From Sporothrix humicola (taxonomy: Eukaryota > Ascomycota > Sordariomycetes > Ophiostomatales > Ophiostomataceae), in assembly GCA_021396245.1 (NCBI GenBank), contig WNYE01000182.1, positions 1 through 17,557 of the forward strand: DNA of 17,557 nucleotides. The letters are read 5' to 3'. Within the stretch, counting starts at the first letter, position 1. Every line of letters begins with the position of its first letter. This document shows, in pieces, positions 1-8,861 of the stretch. The notes beneath the pieces were generated by a model, which was not told the DNA's origin, did not search any database, and saw only the letters and a list, made by a program, of their open reading frames with translations. The position numbers and the translations under genes were made by a program.

Positions 1-3000
1 AAAAAAAAATTAAAAGATTAATCTTTAAAAAAAAAAATAAAGTTTACTTTAACCGAAAAAACTTTAAAATAAAAAAACTAAACGATAAACTCGATTTTAA
101 ACGACTTAAACCGTTCGAAGTTACGAAAAAGATTTTAAACTCGATATATAAACTCGGTTTACTCGAAAAATTATAAGTTTACTTACGATTTAATATTTTA
201 TTTTTAAAAAAAACGTTAAGTTTAATTAAACTTTCGAATAAACAAGTGTTCGACGAATTAAAATACGAAATAAAAAAAATTAAAATATATTATAAAACAA
301 AAAAAAAACAACTAAAATATTTAATGAAATAGTTAAGTTATAACGTTAAAAAAAATATATAAAAACTTATAAAACACCTTAAAAACTCCTTTTAGTTATT
401 AACGGTATATTAATAACGAAAAAATTAAAACTTAAGTCGACTATAATTATACTTTAATCGAAAGACGAAGTAACCGCCTTAATAATTACTTAAGCTTTTT
501 ATACGGTTTAAAAAGTAATTTACTTTTCTTCGGTTTATTAAACTTTATTTTTAATATTTTAAACGGTATAAACCTCGTCGAGAAACTTTTAACGTTTTAA
601 TTCGTAAACCTTTTACTATTAACGAATTTAACGTACGTAAACTACGGCCTCGGCCGTTCGATTATATACTTCTTCGAGGGTAATTTTAACGGCCTTTTAA
701 GCTTTTAAAAAACGTTAAAAGTTAAAAACTTAACGTTCGATTAAAAAAAAAAATATTAAAATAATTAAAAGAAAAAAAAAAAAAAAAAAAACTTACCGAA
801 ACTTATAACGATACTACGGTTATTGCATTTAACGTCTACACGGACGTAAGTTTAACAACGATAAATTTAACGAGTAAACTTATCGAACTAAATATAATCT
901 CGACTAAAGCGAGTATAACGAAAATATAATATAACGTCGAAATTAAAAGACTCAATAGTAACAATAATACGGCGTCGTTAAATAAAGTTAATTAATATAA
1001 AACGTTTAATAATACGACTAAATATAGTAAAATAAAAAAAAAAAATCTTTACTAGATTAACGATAAAAAGTAAAAAAAATAAGTTATTTATAAGATTTTG
1101 AAACGAAATTTAAAGAAAAAAGAAATTATATTACGGACGTAACTTTTACGGCCTCGACAATAAACTAAAAATAAATATAAATTAACCTTTTAACGAGTAT
1201 AAAAAATAAATAATACGACCAACGTAAAACGACGATATTAATATAATTAAAAGGTAAACCTTTTAAAACGTAAAATAAAAAACGAATAATATTACGGTAA
1301 AAATTAACTAATTAAAAAATAAAACGTTACTTTATATAAAAATAAAATAAAAAGTATAAAACAATATAAATTAAAAGATAACTTTATATAAAAATAAAGT
1401 AAAAGCTATAAAACTATATAAAGTATAATAAATATATAAAACTAAAGTTTTCTTTTAATAACTTAGATAAAAAACTTAGTCGTTACCGATTGTTTAAAAT
1501 ATATAACTATATAAACTTATATTTTTATACCCTTATCGTATACAATTACCACCTTTTACACGTATTAAGTATTGTTCGACTGTTATACTTTATTATTGTT
1601 TTACAAGAATAAAAACTTTTCTTTTAACTTAATCACTTAATAAAAACTTTTATTTTATTTTTAAGAAGTACTTTTATAATATAACGTTATACTTAAATTT
1701 AAAGGCGTAAAACGTAATATCGTCGATTTTATATAATAAGTTAATATTATAGTTTATAATAACTTTTTTCCGGCGTATAGTATTAATAAATATTATGTTT
1801 AAAAGTACCTCCGGAGTATATACGGTATTTCGGAAAGTTATCGTAACGGTACCGTTATTAATATAGTCGGTTTAAAGTATTATAATACCGTTTTAAAATT
1901 ACGTAAAAAAACCGCCGTTAAAATTACGTACCGTAATAAGTATAAAGAGTTATTTAATAGTAACGAATTACTTTAAATCGTTAAATTTATAATGTAAAAA
2001 CTTTGAATCGAATAAAACGGTGTTTAACGTAATGTTATTAACGTTTAAAAAGTTAACGATATTTAAGTTTACGTTTTACGATCCGTAAGTTAGTCTTTCG
2101 GCTTTATTTTATATAATATTATTAGTGAAATATTCGGCGAGTAAAAAGGTTATTAAATAAACTTACGTAAGTAAATTATTGTTATTATTTACGACGACCG
2201 ATATATAGTCGATAAAAACGTTATTAATATCGTTTAATATATTTATAATAATAGTATTTACCCGTAACGTCGTTTATACCTCCAGAGCGGCCTCGATAGC
2301 TTTAAACGTAAATTTACCGGTTATTTTATTATTTTATACACTTCGGCGAAGTTTTTTTTTTAAATATTTCGAGTAATAAACGTTTTTACTTTCGTAATAG
2401 TATTTTTTATAATAAGTATATTAAGTGTACGCCGGATCCGTAGTATAGTTTTTATTATATTTAACGTATTTTAAGTATTTATTATTATTAGTAAACGTTT
2501 ATATAAAAGATATAGTAATAACCTTTTACGGTTTATTATACTCGAAATATAATACGTATTTTTAAATAATATTAAAGAAAGTAAAGTTATTATCTTCGAA
2601 TTTACCGTCGAGATACTCGATAAATATAAAATTAAACGGTTTAAGTTTTTAAAAGAGAATAATTATTTTAAAAAAGTTTATAAAAACGTATTTAATATTA
2701 TTAATTTTATTAAAAGTACGTTAAAAGGTTAATAAAAAGGTTAAAAAAGTACTATATTACTCGAGTTTAATATTAATAAACGTTATAACTTTATAACGAA
2801 CGGTTTTACCGTTTATTTTACTTAACGCGGTTTTAATATATTAAAGTATAACGTAAAACTTAGTATTTTTCGATTTATAACTATAATAATTAATTTAATC
2901 GTATACGTTATAAACGGAGTTAACAATAACGAACTAAACTTTATAACTTTATATTTCGTAATCGAAGAAAACCGTTTTATAAACGTTAATAGTTTTACTT

Positions 3001-3230
3001 TTTACTTTAACGTAAAAAAAGTTTTCGAAGGTTAAAAACTTTAAAATATTATAATCGTAATAAATTACTTTTAAATAAATATACCACTCGTTAAAATTAT
3101 CTATAATAAGTTTAAGTACGTAATAAACCGTTTACAATAACGCTTAACCCGAAACCGAAGCAAAAAACGTACCGTTTATTATAACGAAAAGTCGTAATAA
3201 TTTTTAACCGAAAATAAAAGTAAATAAACA
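1..3230. repeat. RIP-degraded AT-rich block, probably a transposon relic
   Basis: The block is extremely AT-rich and stops occur densely in all frames. Reading along it, CpA and TpG dinucleotides are nearly absent: the first 240 bases contain none, and only a handful occur in the next few hundred. TpA is very common and CpG is retained throughout. Repeat-induced point mutation in Pezizomycotina converts CpA to TpA on both strands of duplicated DNA, and this pattern matches it. Short GC-richer islands survive (for example near 640-690, 1800-1860, 2270-2340), suggesting the ancestor had normal composition. I tried to recognise transposase or reverse-transcriptase motifs on both strands and could not, so the element class is unknown. 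An A20 run lies at 772-791. No terminal repeats were identified, and the left edge may lie outside the window. Confidence 0.85.
1329..1432. repeat. Two-copy 52-bp tandem direct repeat inside the RIP block
   Basis: Copy 1 is 1329-1380 and copy 2 is 1381-1432. Both begin ACTTTATATAAAAATAAA, and the first 42 positions match at 38. The last 10 bases of each unit diverge. Three of the four mismatches are not simple C-to-T or G-to-A changes, so the copies had probably begun to diverge by other means. AT-rich composition raises the chance of coincidental similarity, but an 18-base identical start at an exact 52-base offset supports a real tandem duplication. Confidence 0.6.
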
Positions 3231-3459
3231 AGTTACACGAAAAAATTCGTTACACACCCAAAAGTAGTCGAAAAAATTCGAAAAAAATAACTTTTTACTT
3301 ACAAAGTCGTGGTTAATACAAGGACACACGAACAGCTTCGCGCAGCGGATTTTCAGCGAAACAAAGGGGTCGTAACCTGTAGGAGTAATGTGCATGCATT
3401 CTATGTATGTGGGAAATGAGGCCTTAGGGGCACATCTAAAGAAATAGGGCGCAGCGCTA

Positions 3460-3471
3460 GGTCACATGACC
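3460..3471. promoter_or_regulatory. Inverted repeat GGTCA-CA-TGACC upstream of the carrier gene
   Basis: The arms GGTCA and TGACC are perfect inverted repeats separated by two bases, about 575 bp upstream of the carrier start codon. Such a dyad could bind a homodimeric regulator, but no specific factor can be named from the sequence, and a 5-bp-arm dyad can arise by chance. Confidence 0.25.
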
Positions 3472-3870
3472 TCGGTGGGCCCTACAGCTGTACCTGACGG
3501 CCGGTAGCGCCTACCCCTCTAGTTTCTCGACTGTCGCCGTCTCTTTCCCTTTTCGCCATCGACGACTGCCGGCAAGAGCTACCAATTGCAGGATAAGTGA
3601 TATAATTAGCGGGAAAGAGCGAATGGGGCAAAAGAACCTAAAGCAGTAAAAAAAAATGTTACAAGGGAAGATGGAGTTGGGGGGAGGGACATGAGAAATA
3701 GGGCCCGCTTTGCTATCGCGATACTCAAACTCACCGAGGCCGTAATCACGGACCCAACTTCTACTTTCCTGCCTCTTTCTGACCTCAGTCTCTCTCTCTG
3801 TTCAACCACAATCTTTCGCCCTCCCTTTCATCTCGGCCTTTGCTGGATTATTGTGTTCCCCGGGTACGAG

Positions 3871-3905
3871 CCAATTCCACCGCATACGACGTGACAGCGG
3901 CCAAT
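3871..3905 (+). promoter_or_regulatory. Pair of CCAAT boxes before the carrier gene
   Basis: CCAAT occurs at 3871-3875 and again at 3901-3905 (as CCAATCGC), 140-175 bp upstream of the start codon at 4045. The Hap/CBF complex binds CCAAT in fungi and often controls genes for mitochondrial functions, which would suit a mitochondrial carrier. Assignment rests on the pentamers and their position only. Confidence 0.4.
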
Positions 3906-4044
3906 CGCAGTTCTTTCGCATTTCTTCCGCAATCGGAACAGCAATCGCGACAAATCGAGATCCTTCGGCACTCCTCGACTTTTCTCGAGGCCCCTACTCA
4001 CTCCCCGCTCATTCTTCTTCCACACACTCTCTTCTCACACAACC

Positions 4045-5017
4045 ATGTCGGACGACGCGCAAGAAGGCGGCAGTCTGCAGACGGCCAAGGATCTCTTTGC
4101 CGGCGCTGCAGGCGGCGTTGCCCAGGTTCTTCTTGGTAGGTTTTGAAATCCAGTTATCTGACCGAGCTACAGGGCAGCACCGCTAACAGCTCCCAGGCCA
4201 GCCTTTCGATATCGTAAAGGTCCGCCTCCAGACCACGACTGCCTACCCCAACGCCCTCGCCGCCGCCAAGGCCATCTGGAAAACCGAGGGCCCTCTCGCT
4301 TTCTACAAGGGCACTTTGACGCCTCTGCTGGGTATCGGTGCCTGCGTCTCTGTCCAGTTCGGCGCCTTCCACCAGGCCCGCCGCTGGTTCGAGGCCCGCA
4401 ACCTCGCCGGTCCCGCCAAGAAGGGCGATCTCTCCTACGGCCAGTACTACGCCGCCGGTGCTTTTGCCGGTGTCGCCAACTCGGTGCTTTCGGGCCCCAT
4501 TGAGCACGTCCGTATCCGCCTGCAGACCCAGCCCCACAGCGCCGCCGAGCGCCTGTATAATGGCCCCCTGGACTGTGTGCGCAAGCTGATCAAGGAGGGT
4601 GGTGGCGTGGGCAAGGGCCTGTACCGCGGCCAAGTTGTGACGGTTCTGCGTGAGGCACAGGCATATGGCGTGTGGTTCACGACGTTCGAGTACCTCATGA
4701 ACCAGGACGCCGCGCGCAACAAGATCGACCGCAAGGAGGTGCCGCAGTACAAGGTGGCGTTCTACGGCGGTCTCGCTGGCGAGGCGCTGTGGCTGTCGTC
4801 GTATCCCTTTGACGTGATCAAGAGCAAGATGCAGACGGATGCGCTGCGGCCGGCCGACCAGCGCTACAAGAGCATGCGCGACTGCGTGGCCCAGACGTTC
4901 AAGACCGAGGGCATGCGTGGTTTCTGGCGCGGTCTAGCGCCTACTCTGCTTCGTGCAATGCCTGTCAGTGCGGGCACCTTTGCCGTCGTCGAGGCCACGA
5001 TGCGTGCTATTAACTAG
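4045..5017 (+). CDS. YMC1: Mitochondrial carrier of the Ymc1/Ymc2 type (SLC25 family)
   Basis: This is a predicted inner mitochondrial membrane solute carrier of 303 residues, the usual length for the SLC25 family. The gene has two exons, 4045-4135 and 4197-5017, joined at a Gly codon. The splice restores the first signature, QPFDIVKVR (P33). The second repeat carries PIEHVRIRLQ (P131) and the third PFDVIKSKMQ (P234), so all three carrier repeats are present. The segments GTLTPLLGIGACVS and PIEHVRIRLQTQ closely resemble yeast Ymc1p and Ymc2p, which I recognise from family knowledge. Their substrate is not firmly settled; glycine, glutamate and oleate metabolism have all been suggested. The start codon follows AACC, and no upstream in-frame ATG extends the protein. 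The third repeat has Ser-Lys where others have an Arg, a normal variation. The gene is convergent with the RINT-1 gene. The family assignment is firm; the YMC subgroup is likely. Confidence 0.9.
4136..4196 (+). other. 61-bp spliceosomal intron in the carrier gene
   Basis: The donor is GTAGGT at 4136, the branch-point motif CTAAC lies at 4183-4187, and the acceptor CCCAG ends at 4196. Both the length and the branch-to-acceptor distance (about 10 bases) are typical of filamentous fungi. Removing it joins G to GC and restores the carrier motif LLGQPFD. Reading through meets a stop codon almost at once (TGA at 4144). Confidence 0.92.
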
Positions 5018-5472
5018 GAGGTGGGTGTGCTTATAAAAAACGTGGGGTGTGGGGACGACGACAGCCGTGGGAGGACGGAGCGTGGGCAAACAGCATTCAA
5101 CGATAGATCTTCAACACACGTGGTTTACGGATACGACAAAAGCAATGGGCTGGACAGCCTGGCCCCAGTGCACACTGTAGCACTCGACGGCGCCGGATTG
5201 CGTTTTCTTTTTCTATTTCTTTTTACCTCCATGTTCTCATTCGTCATGTCATTTCGGGCATATATTTTATGCGTTTATTCTCTTGGGATATCTGTGCTAT
5301 TCTGACGCATTTTCTCCTAATTTTGGGCATTCCAAAAAGTCATTTACGCCTCGCTAGCCCTTTCTATAATTACAGCTTCAACGCAATATGAAAAAGAGAC
5401 CAAAAATTTAAAAATGATATACAAACAGGGCGCTTCCAATAATTCGCTGTGCATTCGAACTCTGTCAAAAAT
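5018..5472. other. Convergent 3' region between the carrier and RINT-1 genes
   Basis: This 455-bp stretch receives transcripts from both sides, so it should hold two 3' UTRs and their polyadenylation sites. The carrier stop is followed by TTATAAAAAA at about 5030, and AT-rich sequence lies at 5255-5415. A minus-strand AATAAA lies at 5274-5279. I see no gene here; short reading frames on the plus strand are low-complexity or hydrophobic by chance. Confidence 0.5.
5274..5279 (-). terminator. Candidate polyadenylation signal (AATAAA) for the RINT-1 gene
   Basis: TTTATT on the plus strand reads AATAAA on the minus strand, about 195 nt beyond the RINT-1 stop codon. Fungal polyadenylation signals are degenerate, so this is suggestive only. 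Confidence 0.3.
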
Positions 5473-8166
5473 TCAACCACTGCTCCCGATCCGCCGCTGG
5501 ATAATATTGCGTCCTGTCGGCGGAGTCAGCGTCGTTAACTGCAGCTCCTGCAACAGCTTCTTTGCCTCCGTGTTGTCAATAAATAAGCGGTTATTAGCCT
5601 CTAGGAGCGTAATGGAGGCGCGTCCTTCTTTGGTAGCATTTGTTGGCACTGAGACAGGCAGGCTGAGCAGAGCCACGCCCTCACGCAGTCCCTCGAGTCC
5701 TGTTGAGCCTAGAGGCACGATCCTCTCGACGGTCGAAGCAATGGCAGAAATATCGCGCGAAAACTGCGCAGCGCCCAGCGTCGTGAATTTGTTCGCCATG
5801 AGAACGTCACCCCAAAGGTGGTCTTGCAGCTTTTCCAGAGAACTGCGCACGACCCGCCGCAACGGCACCGTACCAAGGGCGCGGACCAGAAACTCGAGGT
5901 TGCGGCGGATGACGCGCAGAGGCTCGTCAAGCTCGGGCGTGATGGCGAGATCTGATGGAGAAACGACTGCACCAGAACCATTTGAAGCGGCGCCGTCTCC
6001 GGTCTCATCAGAACTTCCACGGCCGACATTGCCAGTCACGGTCGTCCATTGCGTCCGCAAAACGTATGGCCGGAACGCCTTGCGGTTCAGATCGGCCAGT
6101 GTCGACACGAGGAATTCCTGTGCGGCCTTGCGTCTTTGCTTGAAAGCCTGGATGGTGCCGTCAAATAGGTTGTCTTCGTCCATATTGCCGTCCAAGTGGC
6201 CCTTGGCATCGTGGCCACCGAGAGCTGCCGTTGAAGATGTCCGTTCGCGCACATTGTTCACACTGAGACCGCCACCGAGCTGGCCGCCACTTTCTGCCTG
6301 CTGGGCCTGTTTCGACCGTGTTTCCAACTCGTCGTAGAGTGTGACGAAAAACTCTTCGTTGGCCCATTCGCGCAGCGTGTTGATCAAGTGGTCGGCACTA
6401 CCAAACACACGGCACAGCGCCTCGAGTCCACCTGTGCCCTCGAGCGTCGCCAGCTGCTCTTTGGTTACGCCGTGCAGCGTACGGCCGACAGCCGATGTCA
6501 TGGACGCATAGGTCTCGAGAGAACCGCGCAGACGATCATCGTAGGCGTCGAGCATCGTAATTTGTATGTCGATAAGGAAGCGTAGGCGGTAGTGGAACTT
6601 GCGCACATTGCGGTACTGTCCGGATATAGAGCGCAGTAGGTCAACAACGTGCACGGCTGCTAGCGTCGGTTTTGTGCGTCCGGCACCGCTATAGTCGTAG
6701 TCGATGGTCGCCCGGGCATCCTGAGCCGCTTGTGACGTGCCGTCCACGATCTCGCGATAACGCGATAGTGCATACTCTTTTTCGGCCTGCAGCCACAGCG
6801 GGAAGTGCTGATCGAGCACACCACCTGGCTCGCCAGCCAGTCCTGGCCAGTATCTTGCAGTTTGTGGCTTTTCTGTTGATGAAGATGTGCCCAGTCCACC
6901 ATCATAGCCAAACCGTGTCCGCAGCTCTTCGTCAAAGGCTAGGAGCTGGACAATCAGGTTTCCTAGGAATGTGGGTGTCGTCAAGGGAGCCGACATAGAC
7001 CCAGGAAGACCGCCTCCCGGTTGCTGCTTCTCCTGTTGTTGGCGCTGCTGGTGCAGTTGTGCCACAGCATATACAACGGTCTGCTTCACCTTTTCGCGCA
7101 TCACCGGAAGTAGCGCAGCCACCAGGGCACATACAGGGTCGATGTAGGCCATCTTATCGCCGTCACTTGTGCCCTCGAAGCGGTCTGCCAGCAGGTCCGC
7201 AAAGCTCGCTCGCAAAAAGTCGGACCATGTCTCGATGCGCTCCAGGAACCAGGGGAAACAGACGTCGCCAATCTGTACTGGCTCGCTTGTTCGGCGGCCC
7301 TCGGTCAAGAAATGGTATCGGAACTCCTTGATGAAGATCTGTGCCATGACGTCAATGGGAAGAAGCGGCAATGGGTCGGCCAATGTCGTCGAAGAAACAG
7401 GGCCAGACGAAACGACGGCTGACCGCTCAAGAATCTCGGGCACCTGCAGGTCAACCAGCTTCCCGAACCCGTCCCGCCATGTCTCATCTGCCGGCACAGC
7501 TGCATCCACACCACCAGGCCAACCACGCTGCTCGAGCAGTTTCGTAAAGTCACTGCGCATTGTTGCGTTCATTTCGGCCCATAGTCCATCGGCCACAGCG
7601 CCCACGTGGGCCACCAGATGGGCAGCAGGCGCTCCAGTATCGGCCGCAGCACCCTGAAGCTCGACTAACCGTGTTGACAATCTCCGTAGTCGTGTGTATG
7701 GTTCCAAGGCGTCTTTTGGCCGGTCAGGAAGTGCGGCTCTTGCAGCATCTGCAAGCTGGCCGACGTCCTGCAACAGCACAAGGTAGTCGTGGGCAAGCGT
7801 CACACGCTGCAGATGCTCCATGGGTGCGGTCAGACGCTGCACTACGGCCTCTGGTGCTGCATTTTCGGCATTGGCCACAGCCAGGCGTCGTGTTATGTCT
7901 TCTTCGAGGCCGTCAAACTCGGCGAGCGCTGTCTGGAGGGCGTTTCGCTGTGTCGCAGCCGCGCCGCGGGCGTCGTCGAGGGCGCGCGCGGCATCGTCCA
8001 GCTGGCTCTGCAGCTGCTCGTGCTGGATATTGACGCCCTGGAGGAGCTCATCGAGCGTTTCGAGGTCGGCTGTGGACTGCAATTTGTCGTCGAGATAGTC
8101 TTCGAGGCGGGGGTCAGGCTCGCCAAAGGGAAAGACCACCAGCGGGGCGTCCGAGGAGGTCGTCAT
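5473..8166 (-). CDS. RINT-1/TIP-1 family protein (Tip20-like subunit of the Dsl1 ER tethering complex)
   Basis: This is a single-exon gene for 897 residues, in the usual family size range. RINT-1/Tip20 works with ZW10/Dsl1 and NAG/Sec39 at the ER to capture COPI vesicles returning from the Golgi. Visible features are LEDYLDDKLQS near residues 21-31, a heptad-like coiled coil at about 32-97, LLQDVGQL at 131-138, FRYHF near 282, PWFLERIETW at 305-314, a Gln-rich insert at about 370-382, and FPLWLQAEKEYALSRY at 455-470. The C-terminal part has the conserved helical core ending in LEANNRLFIDN and KKLLQELQL. I chose the ATG at 8166 because it has a favourable context (A at -3) and lies about 20 residues before the first conserved block. 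An in-frame ATG at 8310 would add 48 His/Asp/Thr-rich residues of non-conserved look, giving 945 residues. RRP6 lies upstream on the same strand. Confidence 0.92.
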   Translation of the reverse strand: MTTSSDAPLVVFPFGEPDPRLEDYLDDKLQSTADLETLDELLQGVNIQHEQLQSQLDDAARALDDARGAAATQRNALQTALAEFDGLEEDITRRLAVANAENAAPEAVVQRLTAPMEHLQRVTLAHDYLVLLQDVGQLADAARAALPDRPKDALEPYTRLRRLSTRLVELQGAAADTGAPAAHLVAHVGAVADGLWAEMNATMRSDFTKLLEQRGWPGGVDAAVPADETWRDGFGKLVDLQVPEILERSAVVSSGPVSSTTLADPLPLLPIDVMAQIFIKEFRYHFLTEGRRTSEPVQIGDVCFPWFLERIETWSDFLRASFADLLADRFEGTSDGDKMAYIDPVCALVAALLPVMREKVKQTVVYAVAQLHQQRQQQEKQQPGGGLPGSMSAPLTTPTFLGNLIVQLLAFDEELRTRFGYDGGLGTSSSTEKPQTARYWPGLAGEPGGVLDQHFPLWLQAEKEYALSRYREIVDGTSQAAQDARATIDYDYSGAGRTKPTLAAVHVVDLLRSISGQYRNVRKFHYRLRFLIDIQITMLDAYDDRLRGSLETYASMTSAVGRTLHGVTKEQLATLEGTGGLEALCRVFGSADHLINTLREWANEEFFVTLYDELETRSKQAQQAESGGQLGGGLSVNNVRERTSSTAALGGHDAKGHLDGNMDEDNLFDGTIQAFKQRRKAAQEFLVSTLADLNRKAFRPYVLRTQWTTVTGNVGRGSSDETGDGAASNGSGAVVSPSDLAITPELDEPLRVIRRNLEFLVRALGTVPLRRVVRSSLEKLQDHLWGDVLMANKFTTLGAAQFSRDISAIASTVERIVPLGSTGLEGLREGVALLSLPVSVPTNATKEGRASITLLEANNRLFIDNTEAKKLLQELQLTTLTPPTGRNIIQRRIGSSG

Positions 8167-8861
8167 CTTGAGCGCGCGTGGAGCTGTACCATGACTTGGT
8201 TGGTGGCTGTTTCGGAAAGGATGGTTGTCGTCGTAGAGTGTTGGAAGGAAATGGGAATCTGTCGTGGGAAAGTGTGTGTTTTGGTCGTCGTGGTCGTTGT
8301 CAATCGGCATGTGGCAGGAGCTTCCAGGGAGCTGTCGCTGTAGTTGTCCACTTCAGTGAGCTTTAGGTGTAGGTGTTCAAATTAGTTGGGCACAATGTGT
8401 GGCCTATATGCATATCGCTATATCCGACATCTACGTCATGTCAACATCGCCATTTCATCGCATCTTTCTTATTTTTGGATTTATTTTACTCTACATTGGT
8501 TATTCTCATGAAAATTAATCAAGCAGAAAAGTAGACGGTCAAGTGTGAATGCAGCCCGGAACCGAATCCGGGGTCTTGCATCAAGGTGCATTGTCTAGAA
8601 AGAAAAAGGTATACCTATCTACATAGCCAAAGCCGCAAACAACAAAACAAAAACGAAAACATGAACAGAAAACAAAGTAACATGAAACAAAAGAAAATCC
8701 CGAGCGAAACGCCAAACGGATGCCAAATGAGAAAGAAAGAAACGCAAGAACGCAAAGTAGACCCGAGAAGGACCCGTCGTCCTCCTCCCAATTTTCCTTT
8801 CCTTTTTTCGTCTCCTTTTTTGTCTCCTCCTTTGAGATCAAAACCACCCTCTCTCACTAAC
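8167..8861 (-). promoter_or_regulatory. RRP6 3' region and RINT-1 gene upstream region
   Basis: Transcription on both sides runs leftward, so this 695-bp gap holds the RRP6 3' UTR (right part) and the RINT-1 promoter (left part). A minus-strand CCAAT lies at 8495-8499 (ATTGG on plus), about 330 bp from the RINT-1 start. An AT-rich, TATA-like stretch (CTATATGCATATCG) begins near 8404. The section 8610-8830 is purine-rich on the plus strand (pyrimidine-rich in the transcript), and a structured hairpin lies at 8549-8581. I see no additional gene. Confidence 0.5.
8549..8581. other. Stem-loop resembling the 3' half of a tRNA
   Basis: The outer stem ATGCA (8549-8553) pairs with TGCAT (8577-8581). 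The inner stem CCCGGA (8555-8560) pairs with TCCGGG (8567-8572) around the loop ACCGAA. Directly beside it, CTTG-CAT-CAAG (8575-8585) forms a second small hairpin. On the minus strand the order is a short anticodon-like arm and then a CCCGGA-TTCGGT-TCCGGG arm, which recalls a variable loop plus T-arm. The loop is not canonical TTCRANY in a 5-bp stem. No D-arm, A box or matching acceptor strand lies upstream on that strand. A functional tRNA is therefore unlikely; a relic or an unrelated structured UTR element is possible. Confidence 0.35.

Larger units (their letters stand above)
3231..4044 (+). promoter_or_regulatory. Transition zone and upstream region of the mitochondrial carrier gene
   Basis: Composition changes from the AT-rich block to ordinary fungal sequence between about 3230 and 3330. 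CpA reappears from 3229, although CGAAAAAATTCG-type remnants continue to about 3290. The rest leads into the carrier start at 4045. The 250 bases before the ATG are pyrimidine-rich on the plus strand, as is common for fungal 5' leaders. AGGGG/CCCCT sequences like stress-response elements lie at 3426-3430 and 3514-3518, and CCAAT pentamers at 3871 and 3901. Small reading frames on both strands here lack recognisable protein features, and I do not call them genes. Confidence 0.5.

Noticed and set aside
1..3230. Search for surviving transposase, integrase or reverse-transcriptase coding in the AT-rich block
   Set aside because: All frames are broken by dense stops, and no catalytic motif could be read convincingly, so no element class is claimed.
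5414..6337. Plus-strand open frame of 307 residues opposite the RINT-1 gene C-terminus
   Set aside because: It is antisense to conserved RINT-1 sequence and is Arg/Ser-rich without domain features, so it is a shadow frame.
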